DNA of 8,247 nt from Candidatus Adiutrix sp. (GTDB taxonomy: Bacteria > Desulfobacterota > Desulfarculia > Adiutricales > Adiutricaceae), in the NCBI GenBank assembly GCA_031283395.1, contig JAITBV010000111.1, positions 1 to 8,247 on the forward strand. The letters are read 5' to 3'. Numbering within the stretch: position 1 is the stretch's first letter; every line of letters starts with the position of its first letter. Both the position numbers and the translations under genes were made by a program. This document shows positions 1-5,600 of the stretch, in pieces. The notes under the pieces are model-generated. The model had not been told where the DNA came from. It searched no databases and saw nothing but the letters and a program-made list of their open reading frames with translations.

Positions 1-506
1 AAATCGACTATTTCCGACAGTTCGCCCTTGGCCTCGTCTATGCCGGCCACATCGGAAAAAGTGACGCGTTTCTGGTCCTCGGTCAACAGACGGGCCCGGC
101 TTTTGGCGAAGGTCATGGCTTTGCCGCCGCCCTGCATCTGGCGCATGAAGAACATCCAGATGGCCACCAGAAAAACTATCTGCAAAAGGGCGCTGCCCAG
201 ACTCAACCAGAAGGAGGAAGTCTGGGGCGACATATTGATGACAACGTTGTTTTCCCGAAGGAAGGGCAGAAGGCCGGGATCAAAGCGGTTGTAATCGGCC
301 GTCCACTTGCCGCCGTCGCGCATTTGGGCTACAATTTCCGAATCAGTCAGGGAAACCGAGGTCACATCGCCCTCGGCCACGGCCCGCCAGATGTCGGAAT
401 AACTCTTTTTATTGACCGGCTCCACGGGCTTGAAAATATTCATCATCCCGAAAACGGTCACGCCGATCATGACCCAGACGAGCAGGTTCTTGGAAAAATT
501 GCCCAA
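1..506 (-). CDS. ftsH: ATP-dependent zinc metalloprotease FtsH, N-terminal part (cut by window edge)
   Basis: This is the first 168 codons of FtsH, the inner-membrane AAA+ protease that degrades misfolded membrane proteins and some regulators. The translation begins MGNFSKNLLVWVMIGV and shows TM1 (about residues 7-25), an extracytoplasmic domain (26-99), TM2 (100-120, ending FFMRQMQGGG) and the start of the AAA+ module (VTFSDVAGIDEAK, 148-160). The Walker A motif, SRH region and HEXXH zinc site lie beyond the left edge. The start is a TTG at 506-504: an in-frame TGA lies four codons upstream, no in-frame ATG or GTG intervenes, and a GAGAGG ribosome binding site ends 5 nt before it. The ATG at 518 opens a different frame that does not encode FtsH. 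The gene is divergent from recO and has its own promoter at 600-628. Family assignment is firm; only the exact start is inferred. Confidence 0.95.
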   Translation of the reverse strand, partial: MGNFSKNLLVWVMIGVTVFGMMNIFKPVEPVNKKSYSDIWRAVAEGDVTSVSLTDSEIVAQMRDGGKWTADYNRFDPGLLPFLRENNVVINMSPQTSSFWLSLGSALLQIVFLVAIWMFFMRQMQGGGKAMTFAKSRARLLTEDQKRVTFSDVAGIDEAKGELSEIVD

Positions 507-599
507 AACTGCCTCTCATAACCAATAGGCATCCAATGGGGATCGAACGCCTTTCGCCGAGCCCGGACGGAGCCGGACGAAAATGGGAACCAAATAAAA

Positions 600-628
600 A
601 ATATACGGCATTCCACCTGTTTTTTCAA
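600..628 (-). promoter_or_regulatory. sigma70-type promoter of ftsH
   Basis: On the minus strand, a -35 TTGAAA (628-623) is followed by an exact 17-nt spacer and a -10 TATATT (605-600). Each hexamer differs from the consensus at one position. Transcription would start near 593 and leave an untranslated leader of roughly 85 nt before the TTG start of ftsH. The position and orientation fit ftsH only. The call rests on pattern matching. Confidence 0.65.
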
Positions 629-656
629 CTTAGAAGTCCCTGGCCTCCCCATTACT

Positions 657-1442
657 TTGCATTATTTCTCAAGGAGCCGGAAGCTGTCTCCATCCGCCGA
701 AAAAGCCCCCCGCCGGAAACTGGCGGGGGTGGTGCTGGCCAGCGTCAACTACGGCGAGGCCGACCTCATCGTCACCTTCCTGACCAGGGAACTGGGCCTG
801 GTCAACGCCCTGGCCCGCCACGGCCGGCGCAGCCGGCGGCGCTTCGGCGGCGGCCTGTTGTCGCCGGGAGCCATGGCCTGGTATGACTTCACCCTGAAAC
901 CCCAGTCCACCCTGGCCTTCGTGGAAAAGGCCGAGGAAAACCCCCGGGCCCGCCGGCTACCGCCCGACCCGGTCATCCAGGCCCTGGCCGCCTTCGCCCT
1001 GGAGTTGGTCAGGGGCTTTGAAACGCCCCAGAACCCGGCCGGGGCCAGCTTCAGCCTCCTGGCCCGGCATTTAAGCCGCCTGGCCCTCGGCCCGGACGAA
1101 GAGGCCGCCCGGAGGGCGGCCCTGGATTTTTCCTTCAATTACCTGCAATTGGCCGGTTTCGGCCCGTCCTTGACTTCCTGCCTGGTCTGCGGTGCCCCGG
1201 CCGAACCTGGCATCCGCGGCTGGCGCTGGCATCCGGCGGCCGGAGGGCTCTACTGCCCCCGCTGCCCCGGCCCCGGCCGCCCCGTGCCCCCGGGACTTCT
1301 GGTCCGCCCTGGAGAAACGCCGGTCCCGGACCCGGACGGGCTGGCCGAAGCCGAGGCCTTTTTTGAAGACCTGGCCGCCCACCAGCTTGGCCGCCCGTTA
1401 AAGGCCCTGGGCGTAGCCCGCCGGCTGTTCAGCCGGCCCTGA
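657..1442 (+). CDS. recO: DNA repair protein RecO
   Basis: RecO is a recombination mediator of the RecFOR pathway. It binds ssDNA and SSB, anneals strands and, with RecR, loads RecA at gaps. The frame encodes up to 261 residues, near the usual RecO length. The N-terminal OB-fold signature VNYGEADLIVTFLTRELGLV (residues 30-49) is followed by the basic segment RHGRRSRRRFGG (54-65), then an alpha-helical region. A four-cysteine zinc site (C175-x2-C178 ... C200-x2-C203) lies in the C-terminal half. The start is uncertain. The longest frame opens with a TTG at 657 that lacks a ribosome binding site. A strong AAGGAG (671-676) sits 7 nt before an in-frame CTG at 684 (residue 10), and GTG codons follow at 729 and 732. 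No ATG lies before the conserved region. It is divergent from ftsH and convergent with the hemerythrin gene, 30 bp away. Confidence 0.9.
   Translation: MHYFSRSRKLSPSAEKAPRRKLAGVVLASVNYGEADLIVTFLTRELGLVNALARHGRRSRRRFGGGLLSPGAMAWYDFTLKPQSTLAFVEKAEENPRARRLPPDPVIQALAAFALELVRGFETPQNPAGASFSLLARHLSRLALGPDEEAARRAALDFSFNYLQLAGFGPSLTSCLVCGAPAEPGIRGWRWHPAAGGLYCPRCPGPGRPVPPGLLVRPGETPVPDPDGLAEAEAFFEDLAAHQLGRPLKALGVARRLFSRP
671..686 (+). promoter_or_regulatory. ribosome binding site of recO, pointing to a CTG start
   Basis: AAGGAG at 671-676 is the best Shine-Dalgarno match near the recO start. At 7 nt spacing it faces CTG at 684-686, in frame with recO, rather than TTG 657 (upstream of it) or GTG 729/732 (over 50 nt downstream). 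If used, RecO would begin at residue 10 of the longest frame and be 252 residues long. CTG is a rare bacterial start codon, so this is a suggestion from spacing only. Confidence 0.4.
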
Positions 1443-1472
1443 TCACCCCCGGGCGCGGCTCACCTGGGAATC

Positions 1473-2420
1473 CTATTTAAAAAAATGAAGCAACCTGTAT
1501 AAAAACCCGCGGCGTTCCCGGACCGGCCCCGAAGACCTCCCGGACCCGGCGGCCTGATGGAATTTTTTGTAGTAATTCGCAAAATCCTTGTCCTGGGCCA
1601 TGATATGTTCCTTGAGCCAGGCGACCGCGACCCGTTCAAGCTGCATGATGGCCGCATACTTGGCCTCATCCGGAGCGGCCTCGTAATTTCCTTTCATCTC
1701 CGTGAACTTGCGGGTGAACTCCTCATGGAGCATTTTGTGAGCCCCGGCCCTGGGGTAGCGTATGGAGGCCTGGGCCTTCTCCTCGGCGCCGAAATGCCGG
1801 ACCACGTAGTCCCCCAGAAATTTCAAGGTCGCCGGGACCAAGTCGGCCTTGGAGCGGTCCATGAGGATCTCGGTCTGCCGAAACAGCTCCTTGTGCTGTT
1901 CGTCCAGCTTGGGAATGCCGGTCTCATATTCAGCCCGCCAGAACTTAGGCCTGGGCCTGGGGCCGGCCACCCGGGGGGGGGCGGCCTTCCCCGCGGCGGG
2001 CCGGGCTCCGCCGCCGACGGGTTTGATCCCGCGTTTTTGCTTATAATAATCCGCGAACTCCCGGTCGTGGGTCATGATGTGTTCCTTGAGCCAGCCGACC
2101 ACGGTGCGGTTGATTTCCATCACCACCTCGAGCTTAAGCTTGTCGCCGGAATCTTCAAATTTCTTTTTCAGTTCGCCGAACCGGGCCGTGAAGGCGTTGT
2201 GAAGTTCCTTGTGGGGCCCGGCCTTGGGGTAGGTGACAGAGGCCTGGAGCCCCTGCTCGTCAAGGAAATGCCTTACCACATAGTCGCCCAGAAACTTGAT
2301 GGTCTCCGGGATGCGGTCGGCCTTGGTCTTGTCCGTAAGAATCTCGGCCTGCTTGAACAACTCTTTATGCTGTTCATCGATTTTCGGCAGGCCGGTTTCC
2401 AATTTGGCGGTCCACAGCAT
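1473..2420 (-). CDS. Tandem two-domain bacteriohemerythrin
   Basis: This 315-residue soluble protein has no signal peptide or membrane segment and carries two hemerythrin domains (about residues 1-128 and 159-286). Hemerythrins bind O2, and some bind NO, at a non-heme diiron centre. Both sites look complete: H18, H51, E55, H70, H74, H114, D119 in domain 1 and H176, H209, E213, H228, H232, H272, D277 in domain 2. Every matching pair is exactly 158 residues apart, which indicates duplication of a single-domain ancestor. The linker (129-158) is rich in Pro, Ala, Gly and Arg. The C-terminus carries a basic, aromatic tail (RERRGFLYRLLHFFK). Start: ATG at 2420 with AAGGGA about 8 nt upstream. Most bacteriohemerythrins have one domain of about 130-140 residues, so the double form is uncommon. 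The role (O2 storage, delivery or sensing) is not shown by the sequence. It is divergent from the hybrid kinase. Confidence 0.93.
   Translation of the reverse strand: MLWTAKLETGLPKIDEQHKELFKQAEILTDKTKADRIPETIKFLGDYVVRHFLDEQGLQASVTYPKAGPHKELHNAFTARFGELKKKFEDSGDKLKLEVVMEINRTVVGWLKEHIMTHDREFADYYKQKRGIKPVGGGARPAAGKAAPPRVAGPRPRPKFWRAEYETGIPKLDEQHKELFRQTEILMDRSKADLVPATLKFLGDYVVRHFGAEEKAQASIRYPRAGAHKMLHEEFTRKFTEMKGNYEAAPDEAKYAAIMQLERVAVAWLKEHIMAQDKDFANYYKKFHQAAGSGRSSGPVRERRGFLYRLLHFFK
1563..2420 (-). repeat. Direct duplication of the hemerythrin domain within one gene
   Basis: The two copies occupy about 2420-2037 (domain 1) and 1946-1563 (domain 2), offset by 474 bp. They remain similar at both levels: DEQHKELF and FLGDYVVRHF occur in both, as do YP(K/R)AG and WLKEHIM. 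No insertion or deletion separates any of the seven metal ligands between copies. Confidence 0.85.
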
Positions 2421-2450
2421 AAGCTAATCCCTTCGTCTAAAGCTATAAAA

Positions 2451-2466
2451 AGTTGATATATCAACT
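2451..2466. promoter_or_regulatory. Perfect 16-bp palindrome, candidate operator
   Basis: AGTTGATATATCAACT is a perfect inverted repeat with no spacer. It lies 31 bp upstream of the hemerythrin ATG and about 150 bp before the kinase ATG. This is a typical position for a repressor operator in the hemerythrin leader. The half-sites TTGAT/ATCAA resemble FNR/CRP half-sites, but they are 2 bp apart rather than the 4 bp of an FNR box, so I do not name the regulator. A chance AT-rich palindrome or a small hairpin in the mRNA remains possible. Confidence 0.45.
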
Positions 2467-2522
2467 AAAACAACGCGGAACAACTCTCCGGGGTCGGGTA
2501 TCGGGGTTACGCCTAAGTTATG

Positions 2523-2564
2523 ATTATACAATATAATTAAATATTGAAACAGGCCCTTTGTCAA
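2523..2564 (-). promoter_or_regulatory. Candidate promoter of the hemerythrin gene
   Basis: On the minus strand, TTGACA (2564-2559) is followed by a 17-nt spacer and TTTAAT (2541-2536), which matches the -10 consensus at five of six positions but lacks the conserved second-position A. A consensus TATAAT lies further on at 2528-2523 but has no good -35 at 15-18 nt. Either would leave a leader of roughly 95-110 nt that contains the 2451-2466 palindrome. It is unclear which is used. Confidence 0.4.
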
Positions 2565-2587
2565 GGCCCGGCTTTATATGCTAAGAT
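2558..2587 (+). promoter_or_regulatory. Candidate promoter of the hybrid histidine kinase gene
   Basis: TTGTCA (2558-2563) is followed by an 18-nt spacer and TAAGAT (2582-2587), which is preceded by a TGC extended -10 element (2579-2581). Transcription would start near 2594, giving a leader of only about 26 nt that contains the ribosome binding site. The -35 overlaps the minus-strand TTGACA (2564-2559). If this promoter is right, the upstream ATG at 2578 would not be in the transcript. A consensus TATAAT at 2532-2537 is an alternative, but it has no good -35. Confidence 0.4.
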
Positions 2588-2619
2588 TAAGTCATTCACT
2601 CCAAAGGGGAAACCGGTCC

Positions 2620-5600
2620 ATGAGCCATGCCGAGTCGAAAAAATATAAGAGCGTGATCGCCACGCGGGCCCGCAATATAAATATCGTTCTTTTCGCCCTG
2701 GGCCTGTCCATAATGACTGCCATCGCCTTCATGATCGTCAAAGACATCAACAACGAAGCCTCCTTAAGTCTCGCCGGCTCCCATTCGGTCGCGGCAGCGA
2801 AGGAATTCTACGTCTATATCAGCCGGTATCTCGACTTGGCGCAAAAAGCATCCTCCTCAAAGGCGGTGACCACCTGGTTCGGCGATGAGGAAAACCCCGC
2901 CAAAAAGGCCGCAGCGCATGACGAGATGCTGGACTATTTCGGCCAGTTGCCGAGCGCCCGCCTGTATCTGGCCATCCACGGGTCATTGAACGAATACGTG
3001 GTCGAAAGCGGAACATCGCTGAAGGATATGCTCCCTTACGACCGGCTCGACCCGGCGGATGACGAAAACAACGTCTGGTATTACGAGTGCCTGGTGGCCA
3101 AAAACGACTATGTCCTCAAAATCGATTATGACAAACTCACCCGGGAGTGGCGCCTGTGGATCAACCACAAGGTTATGACCGACGGAAACTATGAGGGCAT
3201 ATTCTGCGCCGGTCTCCCACTGGAGGCGCTGCTCCGTAACATGTTCTGGCAATATGACGCCAAAAGCCTCAAAGGCTATGTCATCGACAAAAACGGCGTT
3301 ATCCAGCTGGACAGTTCATTTCCCGAGGCCTTCCGGGAGACAAACAAAACCCACATCCAGAATGAGAGTTCCGACCCGGCCTTCGCCCTGGCCATCGACT
3401 CGTATCTGGAGAAAATATCCGGCCTCTTCGACCGCCAGTCCCGGCCGGAAGTTCTCAGGCTGGCTGAAGGGCCTTATGGTTACGCCTCCGTCGCGCCGAT
3501 CGACATGACGGATTGGTCGGTCGTCGTATTTTTCAACAGCGACCCCTTGTTCGGCGTCAAGAACATCCTGCCCCTGTCGCTCGCCCTGTTGTTCGCCCTG
3601 CTCCTTTATGTGGGGGCCAGGGACTTCCTGATAGGCCGGCTGGTCTTCACGCCGCTCAACCGGCTTATCAAAAGCGTCGCGGAAACCGGACCGGACGGCG
3701 CCGACATCTTCGGCCGTGACCGCGATGACGAAATCGGCGAATTGGCGCGGACGATACAGGATGCGGGAGAACACCTCAGAGCCTATAATGCCGATCTGCT
3801 TCATGCCACCGGAAGCCGGCAGCGCCAGGCCAGGCTTCTGCACGCGGTAAACGGCATGGCGGCCGTGCTTCTGGCGGCGGCGGACGACGAAAAATTCGAG
3901 GCTTCGCTCCTGGAAGGCATGGAGCTCATGGGGCTTTGCGTGGATGTCGACCGGGTGTATATCTGGAAGAACGAGATCATAAACGATGCCCTTTACTATG
4001 TCCGCCAAGGCGTCTGGCGCAGAGCCTCGAGCCGGGAGGACAAGACCGTTCACCCCGGGATGAGATTCCCTTACAGCCGCAATCCGGAATGGGAAGAAAA
4101 ATTTTTGCGGGGGGAATGCGTCAACGGGCCGCTTTCCGGCCTCACGCTGAACGAACAGGACATCCTGCGGCCCTTCGGCATAAAATCGGCCCTGATGATC
4201 CCGGTGCATTTGCAGGGGCATCTATGGGGCTTTGTCAGTTTTGACGATTGCCACCAGGAACGCACTTTCACCGAGGACGAGATCAGCATACTCAGGTCCG
4301 GAAGCCTGATGATGGTCAACGCCTTAAACCGCCACGAGCAGACGCATAAAATCCGCCTGGCGCATGAACACACCAAGGTGATATTGGACACGATGCCTTT
4401 CATGTGCCACCTGTGGGGCCGGGATCTCAAACTATTCGAATGCAACGAGGAAAGCGTCAAGGCATTCAAAGTCAAAGACAAATTTGATTTTTTGAGCCAT
4501 TTTTTCGACTTTTCCCCGGAATATCAACCTGACGGGCGGCTTTCCTCCGACAAGGCCGCCGAGAGCCTCAACAAGGCGTTTAAGGACGGGCGCCACACGG
4601 TTGAATGGATGCACCAGGCGGCGGACGGCACGCCCATGCCTTTTGAAATCACCTTTGTCCGCCTCAACTACGGTGACGACTATGCCGTGGCGGCCTATGG
4701 GCGGGACCTGCGTGAACACCGGCAAATGATGAACGAAATAGAGCGGCGGGACAGCCTGCTGCATACCGTCAACCGCACGGCGGCCGTGCTGCTCGCGCCG
4801 GCGGACGAGATCGCCTTTGAGGCTTCGCTCCTTGAAGGCATGGAGATCATAGGCCGCTACGTGGATGTCGACCGCATCTGCATCTGGCGGAACGAGACCA
4901 TCAACGGCGTCTTTGGCTATGTCAATCAGTTCCACTGGCTGAACGACACCGGCCCCTGGAAAAAACCCGTGGCCTTTCGCCCCTACCGCGATCTTCCCGG
5001 TTGGGAGAGCAAATTCCTGCGGAATGAATACCTAAACGGGCCGATTTCCGGCCTCGGCGGGCAGGAGCAAGCCATATTGGGGCCCCAGGACGTAAAGACC
5101 CTTCTGGCCATCCCCTTGCATTGGCAAAACCAATTTTACGGCTTTTTCAGCTTTGACGACTGCCGCCGGGAGCGCGCCTTCACCGAGGACGAGGTCGACA
5201 TCCTGCGTTCCGCGGGCTTGATGCTGGTCAGCGCCCTGGTCCGCCAAGAGCAGGCGGCCAAAATACGCGAAGCCCATGAACGCGCGAATCTTCTGTTGAA
5301 CGCCATGCCTTTCATCGCCCAACTGTGGGACAAAGACGGCCGCCTCTTCGACTGCAGCGAGGAAGCGGTCACGCGGTTCAACCTTAAGGACAAGCAGGAA
5401 TTCATCGACCGTTTTTCAGACCTCTCGCCGAAATACCAGCCCGATGGGCGGCTTTCCTCCGAGATGGTCGAAAGGCACCTCGCGGAAGCGTTTGAAAACA
5501 GCAAATGTGTCTTTGAATGGACGCATCAACTCCTGGACGGCACTCCCATTCCGTCTGAAATAACGATGGTCCGCGTCGGCTTCGAGGGCGATTACGCCCT

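Noticed and set aside
467..652. Short minus-strand frame upstream of ftsH
   Set aside because: It overlaps the ftsH promoter and start in a different frame and shows no ribosome binding site or family resemblance.
536..886. 116-codon plus-strand frame overlapping the recO start
   Set aside because: It overlaps recO in another frame, has low-complexity Pro/Arg/Gly content at its end, and covers the ftsH promoter.
1443..1472. Bidirectional terminator between recO and the hemerythrin gene
   Set aside because: The 30-bp gap is GC-rich, but I could not find a stable stem followed by a T run on either strand.
1557..2456. 299-codon plus-strand open frame opposite the hemerythrin gene
   Set aside because: It is the antisense shadow of a GC-rich gene; its protein shows no recognisable domain, while the minus strand encodes two complete hemerythrin domains.
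2453..2464. FNR box (TTGAT-N4-ATCAA)
   Set aside because: The half-sites are separated by 2 bp, not 4, so it does not fit the FNR/CRP consensus and is kept only as an unnamed palindrome.
2578..2619. Upstream ATG at 2578 as the kinase start
   Set aside because: It has no ribosome binding site and overlaps the likely -10 element; ATG 2620 has AAAGGGGA at 9 nt.
3316..4221. Long minus-strand open frames inside the kinase gene (also 6048-6902 and 6787-7641)
   Set aside because: They are antisense shadows caused by high GC at third codon positions. The plus strand carries continuous, recognisable domains throughout.
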